From assembly GCA_963832875.1 (NCBI GenBank), contig CAWHWB010000007.1:682001-746000 (forward strand): DNA of 64,000 nt, read 5' to 3'. The number at the start of each line of letters is the position of its first letter. Position 1 is the stretch's first letter. The position numbers and the translations under genes are program-made. Shown one piece after another: positions 44,636 through 53,422 of this stretch. Below the pieces are notes generated by a model. That model was given only the letters and a program-made list of their open reading frames with translations, made no database searches and was not told where the DNA came from. The stretch comes from AP-15 sp963832875. GTDB taxonomy: Bacteria > Pseudomonadota > Alphaproteobacteria > ATCC43930 > CGMCC-115725.

Positions 44636-45892
44636 TCAGACCGTTGCTCCGGAGGTCGCCGTTGCCGGATTTCGGCCGAATTGCATCAGCGAGCTGAACG
44701 CGGTGATGCAAAACAGCCCGGCCAGGGCGACGACGATCGCCAGGGTCAACGGATTGCCGCTCGGGCCCAGCGACAGCGCGGCGGTGCCGCCCGCGGCTCC
44801 GCCCATCTGGATGAAGCTGCCGAGACCCGAGGCGGCGCCGACGATCCGGGGATTGACCCCAAGGCTGCCGGCGGCGGCGTTGGGGGTGATCAGACCGCTG
44901 CCGCAGCACACGAACATCATCGGCCCGATCACGATAAAGGGTCCGGAGACGTGCAGCAGCGCCAGCCCGACCATGACAAAACCGGCTGGGATCAGCACCG
45001 TCGTGCCGACCGTGATCAGCCTGTTGACCCCGAGCCGGACCGCCAGGCGATTGGAGAAAAAGCTGCCGACCATGAAGCCCAGCGGCGGCAGCACGGCGTA
45101 GTAGCCGTACTGCTCCGGGCTGACGCCGAGAGTGCCGATCAGGACCGCCGGAGCGCCGGCGGCGAAGATGTGAAACCCGGCATGGGCGCCGGCGCCGGAA
45201 AGCGCATAGCCGAGAAAGCGGCGGGTGCCGATCAGGGTGCGATAGCTGGCCAGCATGCCTTCGCCGGGTGCCGGGGAGCGCGCGGCAACACGGCGATTCG
45301 GGACATAGGACAGCATCAGCACCACGGCAAAGCCGGCGAGCACCGAGACCACGGCGAAATTGGCGCGCCAGCCGTACCAGACCTGCAGATATCCGCCGAG
45401 CACCGGCGCGAAGGCCTGCATCAGGGTGACCGCGAAGGCGCGCCCGGCGAGCACCTGAGAGGCCGCTTCCGGCCCCCATACGTCTCGCGTGATCGCTCGA
45501 CCGACGACCATGCCGGCGCAGGCCCCGATGCCCTGAACGATTCGGGCCGCGATCAGAAAGCCGATGCTCGGACTGACGGCGCAGGCGAGACTGCCGAGCG
45601 CGCTCAAGCCGAGGCCGAGCAGCATCGTCCGGCGGCGGCCATATCGGTCGGACAGCGGCCCGACCGCCAACATGCTGACGGCGAACGCCAGCAGATAGGC
45701 GACGAAGGTGAGTTGAACGTGGGCGACCGAGGTATCGAGAGCGCGCGCGATCGCCGGGATGGACGGCACGTAGATGGTCGAGGCGACCAGCCCGAGCGAG
45801 GATGACGCGGTCAGACCGAGCAGCAGAACCCTGCGGCGGCCGAGAGTGAGCCCGTCGCCTGCGTACGGCTGGGAGGTGAACGGCTCAGGCAT
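44636..45892 (-). CDS. MFS transporter, Bcr/CflA-like drug resistance type
   Basis: 418 residues, twelve membrane helices. The DHA1 signatures are present: STIYVPSIPAIARALDTS in TM1, GPLSDRYGRRRTMLLG after TM2, and the motif around AARIVQGIGACAGMVVGRAI in TM5. Family members export drugs or sulfonamides or transport small metabolites. Its start overlaps the end of the heparinase-like gene by eight bases, so it is in the same operon and may export or import a product of that enzyme instead of acting in resistance. Confidence 0.85.
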   Translation of the reverse strand: MPEPFTSQPYAGDGLTLGRRRVLLLGLTASSSLGLVASTIYVPSIPAIARALDTSVAHVQLTFVAYLLAFAVSMLAVGPLSDRYGRRRTMLLGLGLSALGSLACAVSPSIGFLIAARIVQGIGACAGMVVGRAITRDVWGPEAASQVLAGRAFAVTLMQAFAPVLGGYLQVWYGWRANFAVVSVLAGFAVVLMLSYVPNRRVAARSPAPGEGMLASYRTLIGTRRFLGYALSGAGAHAGFHIFAAGAPAVLIGTLGVSPEQYGYYAVLPPLGFMVGSFFSNRLAVRLGVNRLITVGTTVLIPAGFVMVGLALLHVSGPFIVIGPMMFVCCGSGLITPNAAAGSLGVNPRIVGAASGLGSFIQMGGAAGGTAALSLGPSGNPLTLAIVVALAGLFCITAFSSLMQFGRNPATATSGATV

Positions 45893-48008
45893 GGTCGTGA
45901 CTCGCTGGGGACTCTCGCCGAGAATAGCCTACTTTAGATTTCGCGAGCCTGAGAGGGGAAGCGCGCATTGCGATCTGCGCGCTACGCGTTCGGCAGCCGC
46001 GCCGGGGAAGACCGGTCAGCCGGATCGGTAGGCGGGCCAGCCAATGATCGAGCGGCGCGACCGGCAATGCCGGTTCGTCGCGCTCGCAATCGGGCAACAG
46101 CAGCACGGTCAAGCGGCGCGCTCCGGCGGGCCAGACGATCTGCAGTCTGCGGATCAGCGCGCCAGCCGCCCGCTGTCCGGCTTCGTCCGCACGCCGCGGC
46201 AATTCGGAGACGACGGCACCCTCGCCCGGCCGGGCTTCGTCCGAGGGGCACCCGTGCAGCTCGTGTGGGGCGCCGAGCGCGAACGAGGTCGGCGGCGGCG
46301 GCAACAGCAGTTCGAAGCGGGCGCCGGCCGGTTCCAGAATGCGAACGACGAGCCGATCCTCGCCCAGTCGCAAGCGGGCGAGCGAACCCGTCAAGCGCAC
46401 CGGCTCGGCGCCGGTGTGGATCGCCCACAACACGTTGCGGCACGCCGCCGGATCGACCTCGTCCTGGATCACGACCTGGCGCCCGATCAGGGCGGCGCCG
46501 CGCCGGACCGTGCCGGGGGGTTTGCCGTAAGCCCGCGACAGATCGAACACGGCCCATTTGCAATCGCCCTCGACGCAGCTGCCGATAATTGCCGCGGCAG
46601 CGTTGGGCACCTGATCCGATCCGCCGATCGTCAGCGTGTTGTGACCGGCCGCCTGCGAGCGATAATACTGCCATCGCCGGCCCGATCGGGTATCCTTGCC
46701 ATGATCGAAATAGCCCGGCAGGTCGTAATCATCCGCGCCGAGATCGACGACCCAGCGGTGCCGCGCGCCATCGAGGACGAAGGTGCCGGCGTCAGCCTGG
46801 GCGTGCAGCATGACGTCTTCCGGACGCGGCGCACCGTCGCCCCCCTGGCCGGAGACGTTTCCGCCCTTGATCGCCAGGTAGACCGGGCCGGCCTGCGGAT
46901 CGGACGACCAGGTGTTGCGGAAGCAGGCGAGATCGCCGCTGCGAAACACCTTGCCAGTTGGCAGGCCGAGCGTCAGCGGGGACGCCCCGGCCCGTTTCGG
47001 CCAGATCGTCGCGAACGGGACCGGCGCTGCGTCGCGTCCGCCTAGCAGCCAGCGGTCGATCGGCCGGCCAAAGCGATGGGCATGCCAGGCCAGCGGCGAG
47101 ACATCAAAACGCGGGTCCGAATCGCCAAAATTAAAGGCGGCCCCGAACGGTCCGGCCGCATGCAGCGCGAAATCGCCGGTTTCGGCGAAGCCCGGTCGCC
47201 CAGCAAGGCCAAAACTATCGCCCAGTGTGCTCTCCAACGCCGCCACCATCAGGCCCGCATAGCGCATCGCCAGCGACCAGTAGCTGAGGCCCTCCCGCCA
47301 CGCCCCGTCCGGCGCCAGCGCCGAGAACACATTCCAGGACGAAACGAGGCTGCGACGCACCAGCTCCGACGAGAGCTCCCGCTGAGGCTGCAACATTGCC
47401 AGGGCGGCGATCAGGATGCCAGAATTCGACACCAGCGTGCAATTGTCGCGCCGTCTCGGCCAGAGCAGCGAGCGATCCTCGTAGGCGGCGAGCGCCGGTT
47501 CGAGCACATTGCGCCGAACCGCGCTTTCTATTGCCGCACGTCTGCTCGGCGTAAGCTTGTGATAGAGCCAATCATAGGCCAGGGACACGGCAACGGCAAT
47601 TTCGGCGCAATCGAGAAAGGAGCGGATCACCGGCCGTTCCTTCCAGCTCGCAGCGGCGGCGAATTCGTCGAGCGCGTTGCAAGTCGTCCGGAGCGCCGCT
47701 ATGGCGGTGTCGCCATCGGCGGTGAGCGCGATAAACGAAGTCGCGATCAACCGTCGCGCCCGGCGCTTGAGCGCAGCACGCGGGTCCCGCGGCATCGATG
47801 CGGCTGCGATCTCCGACACCAGCTTGGCCGACCGCGACTCGAGGTCGGGATCGGCGTTGCCGAGACGGCAAATCGCCGGCAGTGCGGTGCGGCGAAACAG
47901 CAGATAAGGATGCTGGGCGCGAAAGCGTGCGAGCCTGGTCTCGGCGAGGGCGACATCTGGGCGATCGACCTCGTCGAGACAGAGCGATCGCACATTGTCA
48001 AATGGCAA
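45885..48008 (-). CDS. Heparinase II/III-family protein
   Basis: 707 residues. The N-terminal half is an alpha/alpha barrel (YDWLYHKLTPSRRAAIESAV, then RDNCTLVSNSGILIAALAML and DGAWREGLSYWSLAMRY), and the second half is the beta-sandwich of the family (SGDLACFRNTWS, HAQADAGTFVLDGARHRWV, YYRSQAAGHNTLTIGG). The active-site Tyr/His pattern (SQAAGHNT) is as in heparinase II/III lyases, which cleave uronate-containing polysaccharides. No signal peptide is apparent, so it may act on imported oligosaccharides. It starts a three-gene set with an MFS transporter and an unknown protein. An IS transposase lies just upstream. Confidence 0.8.
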   Translation of the reverse strand: MPFDNVRSLCLDEVDRPDVALAETRLARFRAQHPYLLFRRTALPAICRLGNADPDLESRSAKLVSEIAAASMPRDPRAALKRRARRLIATSFIALTADGDTAIAALRTTCNALDEFAAAASWKERPVIRSFLDCAEIAVAVSLAYDWLYHKLTPSRRAAIESAVRRNVLEPALAAYEDRSLLWPRRRDNCTLVSNSGILIAALAMLQPQRELSSELVRRSLVSSWNVFSALAPDGAWREGLSYWSLAMRYAGLMVAALESTLGDSFGLAGRPGFAETGDFALHAAGPFGAAFNFGDSDPRFDVSPLAWHAHRFGRPIDRWLLGGRDAAPVPFATIWPKRAGASPLTLGLPTGKVFRSGDLACFRNTWSSDPQAGPVYLAIKGGNVSGQGGDGAPRPEDVMLHAQADAGTFVLDGARHRWVVDLGADDYDLPGYFDHGKDTRSGRRWQYYRSQAAGHNTLTIGGSDQVPNAAAAIIGSCVEGDCKWAVFDLSRAYGKPPGTVRRGAALIGRQVVIQDEVDPAACRNVLWAIHTGAEPVRLTGSLARLRLGEDRLVVRILEPAGARFELLLPPPPTSFALGAPHELHGCPSDEARPGEGAVVSELPRRADEAGQRAAGALIRRLQIVWPAGARRLTVLLLPDCERDEPALPVAPLDHWLARLPIRLTGLPRRGCRTRSAQIAMRASPLRLAKSKVGYSRRESPASHDHA

Positions 48009-48136
48009 TCGAGGCTCCCATGCGGCAGCATGACAGATGCTGGGCAGTGGGTATACTCTCTAAAGGCAAGAAAATTACCAATTGGTTTCGATTTTCCGGC
48101 GAACTCTCCTAAAGCCTACCTGCTGAGCAGTTTCAC

Positions 48137-49243
48137 TCAGGCCTGGGCGAGCAGTTGGACCAAATAATCCTCCTTCCAGGCGGCGAGATTAAATTTGCCG
48201 CGCAGCGAGACCCTTGACCGGTCCTTGTGCATCAGGTTGAGGGCCATGTGCCGCAAGATGGCAAGGTTGTACGGGCTGTTGTCTCGGCGGCTGCGGACCT
48301 GGCCCTCGTTCATGACCACGTTGAGAACCCAGTGGAGGCGATTCTCCACGCCCCAGTGGGAGCGGGCGACTTGCCCCAGGCGTTCCGGCGACAACGGCGC
48401 GCTCAGCAGATAATACGCATTCTCGCGGGTGGTTCTTGCCCCGGTTCTTTCGGTCGTTTTGCGGATCCGGATGACCCGGCCAAGGGCGCATAATCCGGGC
48501 CATTGATGCCGCGCCTGCAGCGACTCGATGTCGCTCGACACCAGGCTGATGCGGGTCTCGACGCGACCGTGATCGTTGTCTCGCGTCGAGTGGCTGACGG
48601 CCTTCTCGTGCTCCGGATCGTCGAAGAACCGAACGGCGTCAGCGTGCAGCGCATGGTGATTGCCCTTGAGCGCCAACACATAGTCGCCACCCTGGGCGAT
48701 GATCCGGCGGCCGATGTCCCGCTGACAATTGAGCGCATCGGTGGTTACGATCGTTCCTTTCAGCGCGAGCATATCCAACAGTTTGGCGACTGCCGTGCTC
48801 TCCCTGGTCTTGGCCGTCGTAGCTATCTGAGCCAGCACCAGGCGGGTGTCGCAGCACCAGGCGCTGATCATGTGCAGGGCCGAACCGGGATGGGCGGGGT
48901 CGAGCGGACGGCGCAGGACCTTGCCGTCGATGGCGATGACGCCGGTGCAGGTCTCGCTGAAGCGGGCCATGAACTTCTGAAAGCAGGCGCGTAACTGATC
49001 GGGATCGAGCTGGCGAAACACCCGGCTGAAAGTGTCGTGGCTCGGCACTCCGTTCTTCAGTTCCAGAAAGCTTCCGAGGAAACGCTGCTTGGCCTCCGCG
49101 AACACCGCCATGTCGACCGCGGTTTGCCCGCCGGACAACACCGCGCATAGCGCGATCGTCAAAATTTCCGTTAGGTCATGACGTCTGGCTCCGCCCGAAC
49201 GCGGGTCCTTCAGTTCGGCAAAGCAGTTGTCGAACCCCTGCAT
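48137..49243 (-). mobile_element. ISAs1-family transposase
   Basis: 368 residues, full length and uninterrupted. It shows the ISAs1 features: N-terminal DPRSGGARRHDLTEILTIAL, a DDE-type core with VIAIDGKVLRRP (first Asp), IVTTDALNCQRDIGRRII (second Asp), and AYYLLSAPL then the ARSHWGVENRLHWVLNVV (Glu) signature. I could not identify terminal inverted repeats or a target duplication within 150 bases either side, so the ends of the element are not defined. The intact frame suggests recent activity. Confidence 0.85.
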
Positions 49244-49988
49244 TGCCCCCTCCGCCGCACCGCCACGGGCCTTACTGCGGCCGCGCTTCGACCCGCCGCC
49301 GGCAAAAACCGGAGTGGGCCAGCCTTATGCCGGCCTGGCGCGCCGCAAAACCGCCGGCACAGCTAGTCACCAGGTTGGTCATCACGTGAACGGGTCGGGC
49401 GGACCCCGCGCCCCGAACGTTGGCCAACGCGGCGAAAGGAACCCAAATGTCGTGTTCCAAGTGGCCCCGCCGCCGAATCGCCGATACCAAAGTATGGGTG
49501 GTTTCGGACCTCGCGTCGAAGGAGGCTGGTCTGCGGCATGAACTCGCGTACATCGACAAATCCCGCGATTTTGTTTGCTCACGTGGGAGAAGATTTGCCA
49601 TCTGTGGTCAGCAAATTGTCAGTAATATTGTCAATGCTTCGTCAAAAATGAATCAGACCCAAATTTAACATGTCCGAGACCCGCCGCGCCCCCGGTCGAA
49701 TGACGCCCCGGAACCCGGTTGCCAGGTTGAGGCCCACGGCGCGATGCGCGGCGGCGCCGACTGGAGCGGCAAAGAGCCGTCGTCACAGCCGGGCACGGCG
49801 AAATCCGCGGTGGTGGAAATCCCTGATTAAGATTTCTCGCAGAGATTTCTTCTGACGCCGACTAGGACGTTTCTTTGACGACGGTTGCGCTAACTTTGGT
49901 TAAGAGGACGGCAACCGCAACGGGAGGTCACCGGACCACATCGCGATTGTGGCCTGGTTCGCGCCAGAGCAGATAGGATAACGCGCCG
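49244..49988. other. Large gap between the IS element and the PP-loop gene
   Basis: About 745 bases without a credible gene. Short plus-strand frames exist (for example at 49420-49668) but none has a recognisable family or ribosome site. The stretch from ~49560 is AT-richer (GTCAGTAATATTGTCAATGC). A possible promoter for the next gene is TTGACG near 49875 with a weak GGTTAA 17 bases later. Part of the left side may belong to the IS element. Confidence 0.4.
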
Positions 49989-51191
49989 ATGCTGATCGAC
50001 GATCTCGTCTTAACCGGCACCCCGGACAAGAGGGCGCTCACCGCGACCGTCTCATGGGAAGATCGGGACTACCCCGAACAGCGCCTGAGCTTTGAGATCT
50101 CCGACGCCGGGATCGACGACGACGCAATCGATGGGGGCGGTCGTCGCGATCGCACGCGATCGAGCGACGGACCGAGCGCCGACGCCTTTCTGGCGGCCTG
50201 CTTTCCTCTTGCCGCGGTGCAGGGGGAAGCAAGGATACGGATCGCAGGTCGGCCATGCCCGATGCTGATCGAGGGGCTGCGTACCGCCCATGCCTGGTGG
50301 TCGAGTTGGGGCGGAATGCCGACTGGGGCGCCCGAAATCGAAACCGGCGCCGGCAGCCGCCGCGCCTCGCCGGCGGGACCGCGCCGCGCCGTCGCCTTTT
50401 TGTCGGGGGGCGTTGATGGGCTGCATATGCTGATGCGCAATCGTCAGCTTTATCGTCGGGACGATCCGGCCTACATCCGCGAAGCGTTGTTCATCCACGG
50501 GATCGACATTGGCAAGCGGGCGCGGGACCCCGAGGATGAGCGCTTTCGGACGGCGCTGCGGCGCATCGAACCGGTCGCCGCCGAAATCGGGCTGCGCCTC
50601 ATTCCATGCCGTACGAATTTGCGTCATCTGCCGTCGCAGCCTGGCTTCTTCGAGCATCGCCACAGCGGCGCCGCCTTGGCCGCGGTCGGGCACGCGGCAA
50701 CAATCGGTCCGGCCTTTGTGTTCGTCGCCGGCACATTCCCGGTAGGCACGCTGGTCCCATGGGGATCACACCCCGCTGTCGATGGCTTATTGTCGAGCCA
50801 GCGGGTTACCGTCATCCATGACGGCTCGCGCTTCTCTCGCCTTGACAAGGTGCGCGACCTGGCAGCTTGGCCGGCGGCGCTCGCGGCACTGCGTCCGTGC
50901 CCCGCGAAACCCGCGGCTGAGGCCAATTGCGGAGAATGCGAGAAGTGCCTGCGCACCCGCCTCGAGCTGCTTGCGGCCGGCGTCGAGAACACCGCAGCCT
51001 TCGGTTCGAGCTTTACACCGATCGAGCTCTGGGAGGACGTACGCCCCGCGGATCTCGGCGACCGCGCTATCTTTTACCAGGACTTGCTGCCGGCGTTGAG
51101 AAGTCGTGGCTTTGATACGCTTTGTCGCGTGATCGAAGAGAAGCTCGCGGTGTACCGGCGGCAAGAACGGCGCGAGATGGCGCTCGCCTGA
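49989..51191 (+). CDS. PP-loop ATP-pyrophosphatase-like protein
   Basis: 400 residues. The central sequence AVAFLSGGVDGLHMLMRNR is a PP-loop (SGGxDS with Gly for Ser), the signature of N-type ATP pyrophosphatases such as QueC and asparagine synthase, which activate carboxylates or carbonyls with ATP. Near the C-terminus NCGECEKCLRTRLELLAAG gives a CxxCxxC cluster, similar to small-metabolite-linked members. The Ser-to-Gly change may affect catalysis. The N-terminal ~120 residues are an unfamiliar beta-rich domain. A large BTAD-type regulator follows immediately in the same direction, and the two may form a unit. Confidence 0.6.
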   Translation: MLIDDLVLTGTPDKRALTATVSWEDRDYPEQRLSFEISDAGIDDDAIDGGGRRDRTRSSDGPSADAFLAACFPLAAVQGEARIRIAGRPCPMLIEGLRTAHAWWSSWGGMPTGAPEIETGAGSRRASPAGPRRAVAFLSGGVDGLHMLMRNRQLYRRDDPAYIREALFIHGIDIGKRARDPEDERFRTALRRIEPVAAEIGLRLIPCRTNLRHLPSQPGFFEHRHSGAALAAVGHAATIGPAFVFVAGTFPVGTLVPWGSHPAVDGLLSSQRVTVIHDGSRFSRLDKVRDLAAWPAALAALRPCPAKPAAEANCGECEKCLRTRLELLAAGVENTAAFGSSFTPIELWEDVRPADLGDRAIFYQDLLPALRSRGFDTLCRVIEEKLAVYRRQERREMALA

Positions 51192-51307
51192 TCGCTCGTG
51201 GTTTAGCTTACCATACCCTTGATGTTAGCTCGCGCTCGGATCAAGATCGCGAGCGCGTCGGCCAGGATCGAGTAGTTCGTTCGCAACTGCAGATTGTGAC
51301 GGTAGTG

Positions 51308-53380
51308 ATGGCATTGCTGATCAGCCTCCTTGGCCCTCTGGTGATCGAGATCGGCGATCGCCGGCTCGGGAAAGTGCCGAGAAAGGCGCGTGCGCTTCTT
51401 GCTTATCTAGCGGCGCAAGGCGGCCGACCGGTCAGCCGTGAACGGCTCTCCGATCTGTTGTGGCCCTATCAGGGCTCGGATCAGGCGCGCCACAGCCTGC
51501 GCAATTGTCTGTTGGAGTTGCGCAAGGCCTTGGGCCCGGGCGCCAAGCGTCATCTCGCTGCCGAATTCGCCAGTTGCCGGCTGCAGGACGCCGACCTCGA
51601 TATCGAGCGCTTCGAGCGGCTTGCGCGCTCGTCGAACCAGGCCGACCTCGTGGTTGCAGCCGAACTTTATCGAGGCGAATTCCTGGCCGATTTTGTCATC
51701 GATTCCGAGCCCTTCCAGGAGTGGCTCGCGGCCGAGCGCGACCGCACTCTCGACCTGATCTGCGGCGTCCTGCAGCGCTTGACGACGCTGCAGGACGAGG
51801 CCGGCGAACACGATGCGGCCATTCAATCGGCGCGCCGGTTGGCGGGGCTCGATTCGCTGTCGGAGATCGGGCAGCGGGCGCTGATCCGCGCCTACGCGCG
51901 TGCCGGAAGGCGACCCGAAGCGCTGCGTCAATACCGCATCTGCGCTGATATCCTGAAGCGCGAGCTCGGGGTCGCCCCCGATGCCGAGACCCAGGCGCTG
52001 GCTAACCAGATAGCTCGTTCGGGCGGCGCCGGCGAGCCGGCCGCAAATTCTCGCGCGCCCGATCGGGCCGAGGCGCCGACCAGGATAGCCGACGCGCTTG
52101 CGCTGCCGCGCGGTACCGGCGGTCCGGCGATGCCCGTCCCGGAACCGGTCCGGCCGAGATGGCCTTGTCTGTTGCCGAGCATCGCCGCGGCCGTGGCCCC
52201 GGTGCGCAATCTGACCGGGGACCCAGATCAGCAATACCTGATGGAGGCGTTCTCCGACGACCTCGTTACTGATCTCTTGCACCATGGCCGCGGATTGGCG
52301 CTGGCGCAACTCGCCGACGACCGACGGACGGTCGAAGTGCCGGCCCGCATGGCCGAGTCGGAAATCGAGTATTTGGTCACCGGGAGCGCCCAGCGCAGTG
52401 GTCCGCGCACTTTGCGGGTCAACATGCAGATCACCAACACGGTCACCGCGGAATATTGCTGGGCGGATCGGTACGAGTTCGATCCGGACGACCCTGGACC
52501 GATCCAGACCAAGATTACCCGGCGGATCTCCAGAGAACTTCACCTCCTGCTCCTACAGCAGGCCAGTCGCCGCGCCGCGATGACCGGCGAGTTCGGGGTC
52601 AACGAATGTCTCTCCCGGGCTTCGATCGCGCTCAAGGGCAGGATCACGCCCGAGGTAACGGCCGAGGCGCAGAGCTGGCTGCTGATCGCTCTGGCGCAGG
52701 ACCCGCGCAATGTCGAGGCGCTCTCCGGCCTAGCCTTCACTTGCCAGCATCTCGTCAGCAATCCCTGGTGGGGTGATCCGCACTCCGTAGCGGCGTTGTC
52801 GGACCTCGGCCGTGACGCGATCGCGACCGCGCTCGACCTCGCGCCGGGGCATGCGCTCGCGAAATGTATCCAAGGCATGCTGCACTCCGCGGCGGGGCAG
52901 TTGGAAGAAGCCGGGCAGGCCATCGAGCAGGCGCTGGCGCTGGACCCGGGGCTGGGGCTAGCTCACGGATTTGCAGGGTACAATGCAGCCTTTCTCGGTC
53001 GCGCCGACGAGATGCTGCCGGCGGCGGAACGGGCAATGCGCCTCGATTTGACGGATCGGCGGCAAAGCATTTTCCTGTTCTATGGTGGATTTGCCGAACT
53101 TCTGCTCGGCCGCACCGAACCATCGATCGACCTGCTGCGGAAATCTTTGGAGCGCAACCCCACCTACGGCACCGCGCAACTCTTCATGATGGCCGCGCTG
53201 TCGCTGATCGGGCGCCCGAGCGACGCGGCTCGGGTAGCGGCATCGTTCCGCGAGCAATTTCCCGAATACCCGTCAAACGCATTCGAGCAGCAATGGCTGT
53301 CGCGCTCGGCCTGTCCCACCTATCGCGCGCAGATTAATCCGGTGTTCGAGAAGATTCGCAGCCTCGGCGTTGCTGGCTGA
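51308..53380 (+). CDS. BTAD/TPR transcriptional regulator with FlgO/TolB-like middle domain
   Basis: 690 residues. Residues ~5-100 are a winged-helix OmpR-like DNA-binding domain (GRPVSRERLSDLLWPYQGSD), ~100-250 a bacterial transcriptional activation domain with helical repeats, the middle (~300-420) resembles the FlgO/adenylate-cyclase-associated segment (AVAPVRNLTGDPDQQYLMEAF, then LVTDLLHHGRGLALAQL), and the last part is a TPR array (LAPGHALAKCIQGMLHSAAG). No membrane segment is seen. Such regulators sense an unknown signal and activate nearby genes; the preceding PP-loop gene is the obvious target. ATG 51308 is chosen because earlier codons overlap the PP-loop gene. Confidence 0.8.
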   Translation: MALLISLLGPLVIEIGDRRLGKVPRKARALLAYLAAQGGRPVSRERLSDLLWPYQGSDQARHSLRNCLLELRKALGPGAKRHLAAEFASCRLQDADLDIERFERLARSSNQADLVVAAELYRGEFLADFVIDSEPFQEWLAAERDRTLDLICGVLQRLTTLQDEAGEHDAAIQSARRLAGLDSLSEIGQRALIRAYARAGRRPEALRQYRICADILKRELGVAPDAETQALANQIARSGGAGEPAANSRAPDRAEAPTRIADALALPRGTGGPAMPVPEPVRPRWPCLLPSIAAAVAPVRNLTGDPDQQYLMEAFSDDLVTDLLHHGRGLALAQLADDRRTVEVPARMAESEIEYLVTGSAQRSGPRTLRVNMQITNTVTAEYCWADRYEFDPDDPGPIQTKITRRISRELHLLLLQQASRRAAMTGEFGVNECLSRASIALKGRITPEVTAEAQSWLLIALAQDPRNVEALSGLAFTCQHLVSNPWWGDPHSVAALSDLGRDAIATALDLAPGHALAKCIQGMLHSAAGQLEEAGQAIEQALALDPGLGLAHGFAGYNAAFLGRADEMLPAAERAMRLDLTDRRQSIFLFYGGFAELLLGRTEPSIDLLRKSLERNPTYGTAQLFMMAALSLIGRPSDAARVAASFREQFPEYPSNAFEQQWLSRSACPTYRAQINPVFEKIRSLGVAG

Positions 53381-53422
53381 GCGCGCGGTCTCGCGGGTTC
53401 AAGGCTCCACGGCGGATTTGCC

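Noticed and set aside
43437..45479. Extension of the 43437 gene to a 680-residue product
   Set aside because: The first half is opposite in sense to nothing but lies in another frame of the well-supported MFS gene on the same strand; only the part below 44640 is protein-like.
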